A DNA stretch of 44,648 nt. Origin: Kocuria rosea. Its GTDB lineage: Bacteria; Actinomycetota; Actinomycetes; Actinomycetales; Micrococcaceae. The stretch is taken from NCBI RefSeq assembly GCF_023715525.1, contig NZ_JAMBOG010000024.1, positions 1 through 44,648 on the forward strand. The letters run 5' to 3'. Shown piece after piece: positions 17,828 to 25,850 of this stretch (positions within the stretch are counted from its first letter, which is position 1; the number at the start of each line of letters is the position of its first letter). The translations under genes and the position numbers were made by a program. The notes under the pieces were generated by a model that was given only the letters and a program-made list of their open reading frames with translations, was not told the origin of the DNA and did no database searches.

Positions 17828-18340
17828 ATGAGCAAGCAGATCGTCTTCACCGCCCTGGCCCTGGCGTCCGGCCTCGCGCTGGCCGGCTGTTCCGGCTCCC
17901 CCCAGGCCGAGGGACAGAGCCCGACGACGCCCCCGGCGGCCTCCGCGACCGCCTCGCGGGCCGGTGCGGCCACCACCGCCGCCGAGACGCCCGGTGACGA
18001 GGCCACCGCCGCCACCGGCACCCCCGGCGACGAGGCGACGACCGCGACCGGCGCCCCCGAGGAGGAGGCCACCGCCGCCACCGACGCCCCCGGCGACGCG
18101 GGCCAGGTCCCGGGCTCGGCCGGTGCCCCCGACCCGTCCGCCGAGGTCGACATGCCCGGTGCGATGCCGGATCAGAACTTCACCTACGAGGAGGCCTACG
18201 CGGCCTGGCAGAACGGGATGCCCTACTACGACGCCTTCTGCCTCAACTACGACCCCACGACCCCGGCCGGGATCTCCCAGTGCGAGGGCATCGAGCTCGG
18301 CACCGTCGACAGCATCACCGGCGAGTACATCGGCGGGTGA
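17828..18340 (+). CDS. Lipoprotein with Thr/Ala/Pro-Asp repeats
   Basis: This 170-residue lipoprotein has lipobox LALAGC (Cys21). Residues 30-100 are a disordered spacer with an imperfect repeat of about 11 residues (TPGDEATAATG, then APEEEATAATD). The C-terminal 60 residues look folded (NFTYEEAYAAWQNGMPYYDAFCLNYDP.., then SQCEG), with two cysteines that could form a disulfide. I do not recognise the domain. It may be a surface sensor or wall-associated protein. TACGCT near 17785 is a possible -10 box. Confidence 0.75.
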   Translation: MSKQIVFTALALASGLALAGCSGSPQAEGQSPTTPPAASATASRAGAATTAAETPGDEATAATGTPGDEATTATGAPEEEATAATDAPGDAGQVPGSAGAPDPSAEVDMPGAMPDQNFTYEEAYAAWQNGMPYYDAFCLNYDPTTPAGISQCEGIELGTVDSITGEYIGG

Positions 18341-18351
18341 CGGCCGCCGCC

Positions 18352-18388
18352 GGGGTCCCCGTGCCCAGGACGCGGGCACGGGGATCCC
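18352..18388 (+). terminator. Terminator after the repeat lipoprotein
   Basis: 15-bp arms (18352-18366 with 18374-18388) pair with one G-T wobble around a 7-base loop, 11 bases past the stop codon. The remaining gap to 18695 has an AT-richer patch with TTGACT at about 18495 but no gene I can support. Confidence 0.7.
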
Positions 18389-18695
18389 GTCGTCGGGCGG
18401 GGCGGCGTGGCATCCCTCACCGTCGGTGCCGGAACCTGGGCCTGACCTGGTCCTCCGCTCGCCGGCCGCGCGGTGTGACCAATCAGATAGTGCCTTGACT
18501 GGGGAGTACGGCCCCGTCCGCCGGAAAATGGAGAGGAAGGCGCGAGCGACGCCGGACCCGCGCGGCAGTCAGGCACTGCCCGGGACCCGGCATGCCGCAC
18601 CGGCGCCCCGTGCGGATCCGGGCGCCGGGCCAGGCCCGTCGACAGCCGCCTCCGCCTGCCTCCCTCCCCTACTTCCGCGCGTCAGGAGCATCCTC

Positions 18696-19154
18696 ATGAG
18701 CTCGCAGCAGTCCCTCGACGACCACGACCGCACCCGCACCGCTCCCGTCCCCGTGCGGGTCTTCGACGACGTGGCCGACACCCCCTGGACCCCCGCCCCG
18801 CGGTGGTGGAACCACCCCATGACGGTCGCCGTGACCGCCACGCTGTGCGCGTGCGTGCTCACGGTCGTCCCCTCCCTTCCCCCCATGACCGGGTTCCTCG
18901 TCGCCCTCACCGGCTACGTCGCCGCCCTCGGCCTCGCGATCAGCCGCTGGTGGTGGTCGACCAGCCGTGACCGCGCCGGCGCGGAGGCCGCGTGGGTCGC
19001 CGGCCAGAGCGGCTACGCGCTGTCGGTCGCCGAGGGCGCGCTGCGCTGGACCGACGAGGACGGGACCAAGTCGGCCCGGCTCGACCACCACCGCGGCGGG
19101 TGGCGCCTGAGCCTCTACGACGTCCACGCCCCGGTCCTCCAGCACGGCGCCTGA
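18696..19154 (+). CDS. Unknown two-helix membrane protein
   Basis: This 152-residue product has a charged N-terminus, two adjacent membrane segments (about 44-62 and 66-83), and a soluble C-terminal half (SGYALSVAEGALRWTDEDGTKSARLDHHRGGWRLSLYDV) of mixed beta character facing the cytoplasm or outside. I do not recognise the family. AGGAG at 18684-18688 precedes ATG 18696 by 7 bases. It appears monocistronic. Confidence 0.65.
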   Translation: MSSQQSLDDHDRTRTAPVPVRVFDDVADTPWTPAPRWWNHPMTVAVTATLCACVLTVVPSLPPMTGFLVALTGYVAALGLAISRWWWSTSRDRAGAEAAWVAGQSGYALSVAEGALRWTDEDGTKSARLDHHRGGWRLSLYDVHAPVLQHGA

Positions 19155-19314
19155 GCGCACGCCGCCCGGCGCCGGCCGGGTGCCCCGCGCCGGTGGGCCC
19201 CCGGGACCGGCGCCGGGAACCATCAGGGGACTGCGCACTCCGCTAGGGTGGACGGCTGGTCCGTGCGGCTCCGCGCCGCCGACCGTGCCCGTGCCCCCGA
19301 CGGAAGACAGCTCC

Positions 19315-20850
19315 ATGCCGACACAGACCTCCCAGCCGCCCCACCAGCCGCACCCCCGAACCAGCGCTCCCGCGGCCCGGACCCGCCCGAGATCGCGCCG
19401 CTTGCGCGTGAGCGACGTGAACGTCGTCGACGAGCGGATGCTGCGCCGGGCGGTCGCGGGAACGGTGGTGGGCAACGCCATGGAGTGGTACGACATCGGC
19501 GTGTACGGCTACCTCGCCGTCACCATGGGACAGGTGTTCCTCTCGGACGCCGAGAGCTCCGTGCAGGTCCTCTTCTCGCTGGGCGTCTTCGCCGCCACGT
19601 TCATCGCCCGCCCGCTGGGCGGGGTGTTCTTCGGACGCCTGGGCGACCGGCTGGGCCGGCAGAAGGTGCTGGCGACCACGCTGATCCTGATGGCCGCGTC
19701 CACGTTCCTGATCGGCGCCCTGCCCGGCTACGCCACCCTCGGGTTCCTCGCCCCGGTCCTGTTGCTGGTGCTCAAGCTGCTGCAGGGCTTCTCCACCGGC
19801 GGTGAGTACGCCGGCGCCACCACGTTCGTCAGCGAGTACGCCCCCGACAAGCGGCGCGGCTTCCTCGCCAGCATCCTCGACCTCGGCAGCTACCTGGGCT
19901 TCGCCGCCGGCGCCGCCGTGGTCTCCGTCCTGCAGCTGAGCCTCACCGACCAGGCCATGCTCGAGTGGGGCTGGCGGATCCCCTTCCTGGCCGCGGGTCC
20001 GCTGGGCCTGATCGCCGTCTACTTCCGGCTGAAGATCGAGGAGTCCCCCGCCTTCCAGGCCACCCTGGACGCCCAGGAGTCGTCGAACGGCCAGGACGCG
20101 GACGGCGTCGCCCACGGCACCGTCTCGCTGGTGCGCACCTACTGGCGGCAGATCACGCTGGCGGTCGTGCTGGTGGCCGCGGCCAACACCGTCGGCTACG
20201 CCCTCACCTCCTACATGCCGACCTACCTCACCGACGCCATGGGCTACGACCCGGTGCACGGGACGCTGCTGACGATCCCCGTGCTGGTGGGCATGTCCCT
20301 GTGCATCCCGCTCGCCGGCCGCCTGTCGGACCGGATCGGGCGCCGCCCGGTGCTGTGGCTCGGAGCCGGGTGCACCATCGTGCTCTCCCTGCCGGCCTTC
20401 CTGCTCATCGGAGTGGGCGAGGTGTGGACCACCCTGGCCGGCCTGGCGCTGATCGCCCTGCCGGTGACCTTCTACGTCGCGAACCTGGCCTCCGCCCTGC
20501 CGGCGCTGTTCCCCACGGCCAGCCGCTACGGCGGCATGGGCATCGCCTACAACTTCGCCGTCGCGATCTTCGGGGGCACCGCCCCGCTGATCATCGAAAG
20601 CCTCATCCAGCTCACCGGCAACGAGCTCATGCCGGCGTTCTACCTGATGTTCACGTCGGTGGCCGGAGCGATCGCGATCTGGTTCATGCACGAGTCCGCC
20701 AACCGGCCCCTGCCCGGGTCGCTGCCCAGCGTGGCCACCGAGCAGGAGGCGCACGACCTGGTCGAGACCCAGGACTCCAACCCGGACCTGGACGTCGCGG
20801 CGCTGCCGCTGCCGCCCGAGCCGGAGGCCGCGGCGTCCAGGGCGCGGTGA
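19315..20850 (+). CDS. MHS-family MFS transporter, proline/betaine type
   Basis: This 511-residue permease has twelve predicted helices. NAMEWYDIGVYGY near the first helix, FIARPLGGVFFGRLGDRLGRQKVL in the loop after helix 2-3, and LKLLQGFSTGGEYAGATTFVSEYAP are signatures of the metabolite:H+ symporter family that includes ProP. Substrates are typically proline, betaine or dicarboxylates, and the exact one cannot be read here. TAGGGT (19244-19249) is a likely -10 box and GGAAG precedes ATG 19315. A 22-bp hairpin terminates the unit. Confidence 0.92.
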   Translation: MPTQTSQPPHQPHPRTSAPAARTRPRSRRLRVSDVNVVDERMLRRAVAGTVVGNAMEWYDIGVYGYLAVTMGQVFLSDAESSVQVLFSLGVFAATFIARPLGGVFFGRLGDRLGRQKVLATTLILMAASTFLIGALPGYATLGFLAPVLLLVLKLLQGFSTGGEYAGATTFVSEYAPDKRRGFLASILDLGSYLGFAAGAAVVSVLQLSLTDQAMLEWGWRIPFLAAGPLGLIAVYFRLKIEESPAFQATLDAQESSNGQDADGVAHGTVSLVRTYWRQITLAVVLVAAANTVGYALTSYMPTYLTDAMGYDPVHGTLLTIPVLVGMSLCIPLAGRLSDRIGRRPVLWLGAGCTIVLSLPAFLLIGVGEVWTTLAGLALIALPVTFYVANLASALPALFPTASRYGGMGIAYNFAVAIFGGTAPLIIESLIQLTGNELMPAFYLMFTSVAGAIAIWFMHESANRPLPGSLPSVATEQEAHDLVETQDSNPDLDVAALPLPPEPEAAASRAR

Positions 20851-20860
20851 GCCGGGACCG

Positions 20861-20907
20861 GATGGCAGGAGCCGCCGCGGACGACGTCCGCGGCGGCTCC
20901 TGCCATC
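20861..20907 (+). terminator. Very strong hairpin terminator
   Basis: 22 perfectly paired bases (20861-20882 with 20886-20907) surround a 3-base loop, 11 bases past the transporter stop. Confidence 0.85.
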
Positions 20908-21054
20908 ACGGCCCGTCCCCGGGGCCGCACCGGGGGGGGCGGCCCGGCACGGCGGCGGGGAGAACTCGTGGTGCCTCGACCCGTCCGGCACCCCGCCGGC
21001 TCCGAACTCCTGGTGACACGGCAGGCACGCACCCGGAGCAGGGAGAAAGACACC

Positions 21055-21849
21055 ATGGCTTTCGACATCGACAGATACGCCCGCGAGTCCGTGAGCATGA
21101 ACTGGGAGGACCTGGGGCTGGAGGCGTTCCGCGACGATCCGCTGCCCCCGGACACCCTGCGCACGCTGCGCTACATGTGCGACATCGAGTTCCACACCGT
21201 GTGCTATCTGCGGGACATGCTCGTCAGCCCCTCCCGACGGGACCCCGAGGTCAGCACCTTCATGACCATGTGGAACCACGAGGAGTTCTGGCACGGGGAG
21301 GCGCTGGCCCACGTCCTGGCGCTGCACGGCGTCACCGTCGCCTTCGACGAGGTCAAGGCCAGGCGGGTCAAGCTCGGCTGGCGCGACCGGATCAGCCCGG
21401 TCAAGCAGTCCGTGCTCTCGAACCTCGTCGGCAAGGACTTCGTCGCGGTCCACATGCTCTGGGGCGCGGTGAACGAACGGTCGGCCCACGCCGGGTACAA
21501 GCGGCTGGCCGCCCTCGAGGACCACCCCGTGCTGGCCCCCCTGCTGCGGCGCATCGCTGCCCAGGAGACCAAGCACATCGCCTTCTACACCACGCAGGCC
21601 CGCGCCCGGCTGGAGGAGAGCCCCAAGGCGCAGAAGCTGGCCCGTCTCGCGCTGCGCACGGCGTGGCAGCCCGTCGGGTCCGGGGTCTCGGACGAGGACG
21701 AGGTCACCCACGTGATGGCCCACCTGTTCTCCGGCCCGGAGGGGCGCAAGGAGATCGAGGCCATCGACCGGCAGATCGCGAAACTGCCGGGGATGGAGGG
21801 ACTCACCGTCGTCGCCGACGCCATGGACGCCCGGGGCGTGCCGGCATGA
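21055..21849 (+). CDS. Ferritin-like diiron protein
   Basis: This 264-residue, mostly helical protein carries a full set of diiron ligands: E45 (CDIEFH), E77-x-x-H80 (HEEFWHGEALAH), E141 (VNERSAH) and E171-x-x-H174 (QETKHIAFY). That E, ExxH, E, ExxH pattern is the carboxylate-bridged site of ferritin-like oxidases, including acyl-ACP desaturases and R2-like enzymes. The substrate is unknown. ATG 21055 follows GGGAGA. Its stop overlaps the start of a paralogue whose site is largely lost. The two convergent copper genes downstream are probably unrelated. Confidence 0.8.
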   Translation: MAFDIDRYARESVSMNWEDLGLEAFRDDPLPPDTLRTLRYMCDIEFHTVCYLRDMLVSPSRRDPEVSTFMTMWNHEEFWHGEALAHVLALHGVTVAFDEVKARRVKLGWRDRISPVKQSVLSNLVGKDFVAVHMLWGAVNERSAHAGYKRLAALEDHPVLAPLLRRIAAQETKHIAFYTTQARARLEESPKAQKLARLALRTAWQPVGSGVSDEDEVTHVMAHLFSGPEGRKEIEAIDRQIAKLPGMEGLTVVADAMDARGVPA

Positions 21850-22685
21850 GCGCCGGCAGCGGCTTCGACGTGCGCGCCTACATGCGCGCCCCGCACGTCC
21901 TGCGCCCGTCGCACCTCGACCCGCAGGCCGTGCCCACGCCCGCCCCCGCGACGCTCGCGACGTTGGCGCACCTGTGGTGCGCCGAACGCGGCCTGCTGGG
22001 GCGTCTGCGGGACGTCCTGCTCACCCCCACCCATGCCGAGTCGCGGGTGACCGCCTTCCTCACCACGTGGTCCTACGAGCAGTACTGGCTGGCCGAGACC
22101 CTGCGCGCGGTCCTGGCCGCCCACGGCCCCGCCCCGCAGGAACCGGCGGACACGGTTCCCGGAGGGCTGCTGCGCGCGTGGGACGAGCGGCTGCGGCCCA
22201 CCGTGGACGCGGTCGGCACCAACCTCCTGGGCGCGGACGTCACCGGCGCGCACATGGTCACCAGCTGGCTGGACACCGCCGTCCTGGCCCTGCACTACCG
22301 CCGGCTGGGCTCGGCCGAGCCGGCGCTGGGCGAGCTGACCGGTGCCGTGGCCGCCCTCAAGGAGCGGCACCTGGCGTTCTACACCGAGGAGGCCGCGACC
22401 CGCCTGGCCGCCCGCGCGGGCGCACGCCGGATCGCCCGGGTCGCGACCGCGCGGTGGTCCTGGCCGGGCACCCGCTACGCCGGGCCCGCACCGGCCCGGG
22501 CCGGTGCGGGCCTCCTGCTCGCCGACCCGGCGTGCCGCGCCCGCGTGGCCGCGATCGACAGCGGCGCCGCCGCGTTCCCGGGCCTGGCCGGGATCCGCCC
22601 GGTGCGCACCGCGCTCGGGCGCCTGGCGCCCCGGTCCGCCGAGGGTCCCGCGCACGCGGTGCGCGGGACCCTCGTGCTGCCCTGA
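21846..22685 (+). CDS. Paralogue of the diiron protein, metal site degraded
   Basis: The 279 residues align along their length with the preceding protein (FLTTWSYEQYWLAETLRAVLAAHG against the upstream HEEFWH helix, and ALKERHLAFYTEEAATRL against QETKHIAFYTTQARARL). Of the six iron ligands, the first Glu (E47) and the last His remain. The first ExxH has become Q79/L82, and the Glu positions of helices 3 and 4 are replaced. It therefore probably cannot bind a diiron centre and may be a structural partner, forming a heterodimer with its neighbour. ATG 21846 overlaps the upstream stop (ATGA). The last 45 coding bases contain a perfect hairpin. Confidence 0.72.
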   Translation: MSAGSGFDVRAYMRAPHVLRPSHLDPQAVPTPAPATLATLAHLWCAERGLLGRLRDVLLTPTHAESRVTAFLTTWSYEQYWLAETLRAVLAAHGPAPQEPADTVPGGLLRAWDERLRPTVDAVGTNLLGADVTGAHMVTSWLDTAVLALHYRRLGSAEPALGELTGAVAALKERHLAFYTEEAATRLAARAGARRIARVATARWSWPGTRYAGPAPARAGAGLLLADPACRARVAAIDSGAAAFPGLAGIRPVRTALGRLAPRSAEGPAHAVRGTLVLP

Positions 22686-23373
22686 CCCCGCCCGCGGCCA
22701 GGCCGAGCAGGCCGGCGACCAGCGCCGCCCGGCCCAGCGCGGTGCCGGTGGACGCCTCCTGCGAGACGGTCTCCTGCGCGCCGGCCGCCGGCGTGGTGCC
22801 GTGGTCGTGGCCCGTCTCCTCGGCGGCGGTGGTGGTCAGCGAGGGGGCCGGGTGCTGCGGCTCCTCCTGGCCCTCGACGGCGGGCTCCTCCCAGGCCACG
22901 GTCCGTCCGTCGGTGTAGCTCTGGGTCACCGGCAGGAGGATCTCGGTCCCCTCGGCCGGCAGCGGGCCCACCGAGATGGTGAAGGTCTGGAACTCGCCCG
23001 GGCCGATCGTGTGCTCCTCGTCCGCGGTCCAGGTGATCGTGGAGACCGCCTCCGTGATGGCGCCCTCCCCGACGGTGGCGGGGCTCGCCAGCTCCTCCTC
23101 GGCGAGCTCGGCGGTCCAGCCCTCGACGGGCCTCACGCGCACGGAGGCGAAGGGCGTGCCGGCGGGCAGCTCCAGCTCGAGCTTGTTCGTGGAGGCCGTG
23201 TCGGACTCGTTGGGCACCGAGAAGGTGACCTGCGTGTAGCCCCCGGCCGCCGTGGTGGTCGAGGTGGCCGTCACGTGGGCGGCGGCCGGGGACAGCCCGA
23301 GGGCCGTCAGCCCGGCCGCGACCGAGAGGGCGCCGGCGCCCTTGACCAGGCGCGCGGTGGTGGTGTTCGTCAT
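22357..23373 (-). CDS. ycnI: YcnI-type copper protein (DUF1775)
   Basis: A signal peptide ends AAA before His33 (HVTATSTT), so the mature protein starts with the copper-binding His of YcnI. An immunoglobulin-like domain follows (YTQVTFSVPNES.., WTADEEHTIGPGEFQTFTISVG), then a linker with HDHG and one C-terminal membrane helix (about 200-222, ALVAGLLGLAAGG). Relatives normally end soon after this helix, but no stop occurs in frame until 22357. As written, the frame therefore adds about 115 Arg/Pro/Gly-rich residues and overlaps the convergent paralogue by 329 bases. The true end is uncertain. ATG 23373 has AAAGG upstream. The copper membrane protein gene at 23463-24086 precedes it. Confidence 0.75.
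   Translation of the reverse strand: MTNTTTARLVKGAGALSVAAGLTALGLSPAAAHVTATSTTTAAGGYTQVTFSVPNESDTASTNKLELELPAGTPFASVRVRPVEGWTAELAEEELASPATVGEGAITEAVSTITWTADEEHTIGPGEFQTFTISVGPLPAEGTEILLPVTQSYTDGRTVAWEEPAVEGQEEPQHPAPSLTTTAAEETGHDHGTTPAAGAQETVSQEASTGTALGRAALVAGLLGLAAGGVRAARGSRAPRARDPRRTGAPGARARCAPGGSRPGPGTRRRRCRSRPRGRGTPGRRAGGPHRPGPVRARRSGCPARTTARSRPGRSGVRPRGRPGGSRPPRCRTPGAAP
22641..22673. terminator. Bidirectional hairpin inside convergent gene ends
   Basis: A 15-bp perfect stem (22641-22655 with 22659-22673) has a 3-base loop. It lies within the last codons of the plus-strand paralogue and within the overlong minus-strand ycnI frame, and probably terminates both. Confidence 0.65.
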
Positions 23374-23462
23374 GGGAGTGCCTTTCAGCTCCGCCCCGGG
23401 GATCCCGGGGCGCGTAGGAAGTTCAGGGGGCAGCAGGGGCGCCCGTCGCGGAGCCGGCGGGC

Positions 23463-24086
23463 TCACGCCCGCCCGGTCTCCCACGGGCCCGCCGGGACGG
23501 GCGGTCCGCGCCCGCGCTCCGGGGACAGGCCCCGCCACACCGGTGCGGGAGGCTCCGGCGGGGGCGGGCAGGGCCTCGGGGTCCCGAGCGGCAGCCGGGG
23601 CGGGCGGGACGGGGCGAGCAGGGGCCGCAGCCACTCCAGGGCCCACCACAGGCCGGCCTCGGCCCGGGACAGCAGCACCGCGGTGACCGCGGCCGCCAGG
23701 ACGTGCCCGCCGAGCATGGCCAGCCCCGGCCCCGTCAGCTCGTGGCCCCCGGCTCCGGGGGCCAGCCCCGGCAGGCACGACGGGGCGGCGGGATCCACCG
23801 GGTGGCTGTGCCCGCCGGCGGAGCAGGCCGTGGGGGCGGAGAGCACGGTGAACGCCTCGTGCAGGCCCAGCTGGGCGATGCCCACGGTCGCCAGCATCCG
23901 GGCCGGCGTCAGCCGGTGCCCGGCCAGCCAGGCCACCGGGCCCAGCACGCACGACGCCACACCGAGCAGGAGGAGCGGGGGCGGGAGGGTGCCGCCGCCG
24001 AGCAGGTGACCCGCGACGGCCAGGGAGGTCACGGTGGCCGTCACGAGCAGCGCTCGGAGCAGTCGCACAGGGGCACGCCGCCTCAT
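23463..24086 (-). CDS. Membrane protein of the ycnI copper unit
   Basis: This 207-residue product has about four to five hydrophobic segments and a His/Cys-containing outer loop (TACSAGGHSHPVDPAAPSCLPG) that could bind copper. The C-terminus is Pro/Arg-rich. ATG 24086 has GGAGGG 6 bases upstream on the minus strand. Its gene lies 89 bases before ycnI, so the two are likely one operon. I do not recognise a named family. Confidence 0.72.
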   Translation of the reverse strand: MRRRAPVRLLRALLVTATVTSLAVAGHLLGGGTLPPPLLLLGVASCVLGPVAWLAGHRLTPARMLATVGIAQLGLHEAFTVLSAPTACSAGGHSHPVDPAAPSCLPGLAPGAGGHELTGPGLAMLGGHVLAAAVTAVLLSRAEAGLWWALEWLRPLLAPSRPPRLPLGTPRPCPPPPEPPAPVWRGLSPERGRGPPVPAGPWETGRA

Positions 24087-24242
24087 CCGCTGCCCTCCAC
24101 CGTGCGCGTCACCAGGTCCGGCGGGAACTCGCACCGGTCCCGCCCCCACGAACCTACCCGCAGCCCGCCGCAGCGGGAAAAGCGGCCCCGTGCACTCCCG
24201 GGCACGGGGCCCCGGCCGGAGGGCCTTCGCTAGCCTGGCGGC

Positions 24243-24860
24243 ATGGACTTCCTCGCGATCCCCACGCTCACCGGTGCCCTCACCACGCTCGAACCGCTGG
24301 CGCCCGAGCACGCCGGGGAACTGGCCCAGGCGGTCGCGGAGGAGGACCTGCACGAGCTCTGGTACACCCGCCTGCCCTCCCCCGGGGGGATGGTCGCCGA
24401 GATCGAGCACCGGCTGGACCGGCACGCCGCAGGCCAGGTGGTGCCCTGGACGATCCGCCGCACCAGTGACGGCCGGGCCGTCGGCATGACGACGTTCCTC
24501 AACATCCGTCCCGACCACCGGCGCCTGGAGATCGGCTCCACCTGGATCGCCCCGTCCGCCCAGGGCACGGGGGTCAACACCGAGGCCAAGCTGCTGCAGC
24601 TGGCCCACGCCTTCGAGACCCTGGGCTGCATCGCCGTGGAGTTCCGCACGCACTGGCACAACCAGCGCTCCCGCCGCGCCATCGCCGCCCTGGGTGCCAA
24701 GCAGGACGGGGTGCTGCGCAACCACGACCTGTGGCGTGACGGGACCGTGCGCGACGTCGTCGTCTTCTCCGTCATCGACCGCGAGTGGCCCACCGTGCGG
24801 CTGTCCCTGACCGAGAAGCTGCGGGCCCGACGGGCACGGGCGGTGCCCCCCGCGCCCTGA
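24243..24860 (+). CDS. GNAT N-acetyltransferase, RimJ/RimL-like
   Basis: This 205-residue single-domain acetyltransferase has the strand WIAPSAQGTGVNTEAKLLQLAHAFE, containing the acetyl-CoA loop (QGTGVN), and EFRTHWHNQRSRRAIAALGAKQDGVLRNH, typical of the Acetyltransf_3 group. The substrate is unknown, perhaps a protein N-terminus or a small amine. TAGCCT (24231-24236) is 6 bases before ATG, so the mRNA is probably leaderless. A hairpin follows at 24925. Confidence 0.88.
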   Translation: MDFLAIPTLTGALTTLEPLAPEHAGELAQAVAEEDLHELWYTRLPSPGGMVAEIEHRLDRHAAGQVVPWTIRRTSDGRAVGMTTFLNIRPDHRRLEIGSTWIAPSAQGTGVNTEAKLLQLAHAFETLGCIAVEFRTHWHNQRSRRAIAALGAKQDGVLRNHDLWRDGTVRDVVVFSVIDREWPTVRLSLTEKLRARRARAVPPAP

Positions 24861-24924
24861 GCAGGCCCCGCCCCGGCGCCTGCGGTCCCCGGGGGACGGC
24901 CCTGCTCGTCCCGCGCCGCCAGGA

Positions 24925-24958
24925 CGGCGCCGCCCGCGTTCCGGCGCGGGCGGTGCCG
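24925..24958. terminator. Hairpin between GNAT and phosphatidyltransferase genes
   Basis: 14-bp arms with one mismatch (24925-24938 with 24945-24958) surround a 6-base loop and are followed by TTTCGG. It lies between convergent genes. Confidence 0.7.
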
Positions 24959-24987
24959 TTTCGGTGCGCCGGTGCGCCGCGACGGTG

Positions 24988-25578
24988 CTATCCGGGCGGG
25001 GCCTGCCGGCCGGTGACCTGGCGGAAGTACTGCACGCCGGCCACCACGTGCAGCACGGCGGCGACCTGGACCAGGACCCGGCCGACGTCGACCACCGTGG
25101 CGCTGGAGAACGCGGGGCCCGCGAGGATGAGCACGGACCCGACCATCAGCGCCGCGGTCTTGACCTTGCCGGCCTTCGTCACGCGCAGCGCGCCGAACGA
25201 GCTGTACCGCCACGCGGCGATGCCCACCACGACGTCCACGGCGACGACGACGACGAGCACCCACCAGGGGAAGAGCCCCACGACGCTCGCGGCGACCGCG
25301 ATCGCCACGGTCCCCAGGCGGTCGGCGATGGGATCCATGATCTCCCCGACCCGGCTGCGCTGGTTCAGGGCCCGGGCCAGGACGCCGTCGACCCAGTCGG
25401 TCAGGGAGAAGGAGGCGACCAGCACCAGGGCACGGACGGGCTCGTCCTGGATGTCCAGGACGGCGAACACGGCCGGGACGATGAGGCAGAAGCGCACCAC
25501 CGAGACGACGTTCGGCAGCGTGAGCCGGCGGTGGTAGTACGGCGACTCCACCGGCTCGGCCGTGTCCTGGTGCTCCAT
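24988..25578 (-). CDS. CDP-alcohol phosphatidyltransferase
   Basis: This 196-residue membrane enzyme has the full motif D-x2-DG-x2-AR-x8-G-x3-D-x3-D, seen as DWVDGVLARALNQRSRVGEIMDPIAD, which binds Mg and the CDP head group. Five to six hydrophobic helices follow. It makes a phospholipid from CDP-diacylglycerol and an alcohol; PgsA-like or cardiolipin-type activities are both possible. I chose ATG 25578. The frame stays open to GTG 25785, which would add 69 charged residues, but that GTG lies only 3 bases after the minus-strand TAGCCT box. Confidence 0.82.
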   Translation of the reverse strand: MEHQDTAEPVESPYYHRRLTLPNVVSVVRFCLIVPAVFAVLDIQDEPVRALVLVASFSLTDWVDGVLARALNQRSRVGEIMDPIADRLGTVAIAVAASVVGLFPWWVLVVVVAVDVVVGIAAWRYSSFGALRVTKAGKVKTAALMVGSVLILAGPAFSSATVVDVGRVLVQVAAVLHVVAGVQYFRQVTGRQAPPG

Positions 25579-25788
25579 GGGTCCGCCCCGTTCCTCCCGC
25601 CGTGCCGCGCGGACCGGTCGGGGCCGCGCAGGCCCTGCTTCCGAGGGTAGGCCATGGGCCGCGCGCTCCGCCCGTCCGCGCCCGTCGGCGACGCCGGGCA
25701 GACCCGGCACCTTCCCCCGGCGCCGCTCCGGCGCCGGTCCGGTTGCGTCCTCCTCGCCCTTGTCGTCGTTGTCGTCGATGCTCACCTG

Positions 25789-25798
25789 AGGCTAGGGT
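25789..25798. promoter_or_regulatory. Overlapping divergent -10 boxes
   Basis: TAGGGT (25793-25798, plus) and TAGCCT (25794-25789, minus) share their TA. One would drive the SulP gene and the other the phosphatidyltransferase gene. Promoter activity is inferred from matching boxes elsewhere in the window. Confidence 0.45.
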
Positions 25799-25850
25799 TC
25801 GATGGGCCCGCGGCCCGCCCCGCCCTCCCCTCGTCCCCAGGAGCTCCTGC

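Noticed and set aside
24988-25785. Longer form of the phosphatidyltransferase from GTG 25785
   Set aside because: The added 69 residues are charged and low-complexity, and the GTG lies only 3 bases after the presumed minus-strand -10 box.
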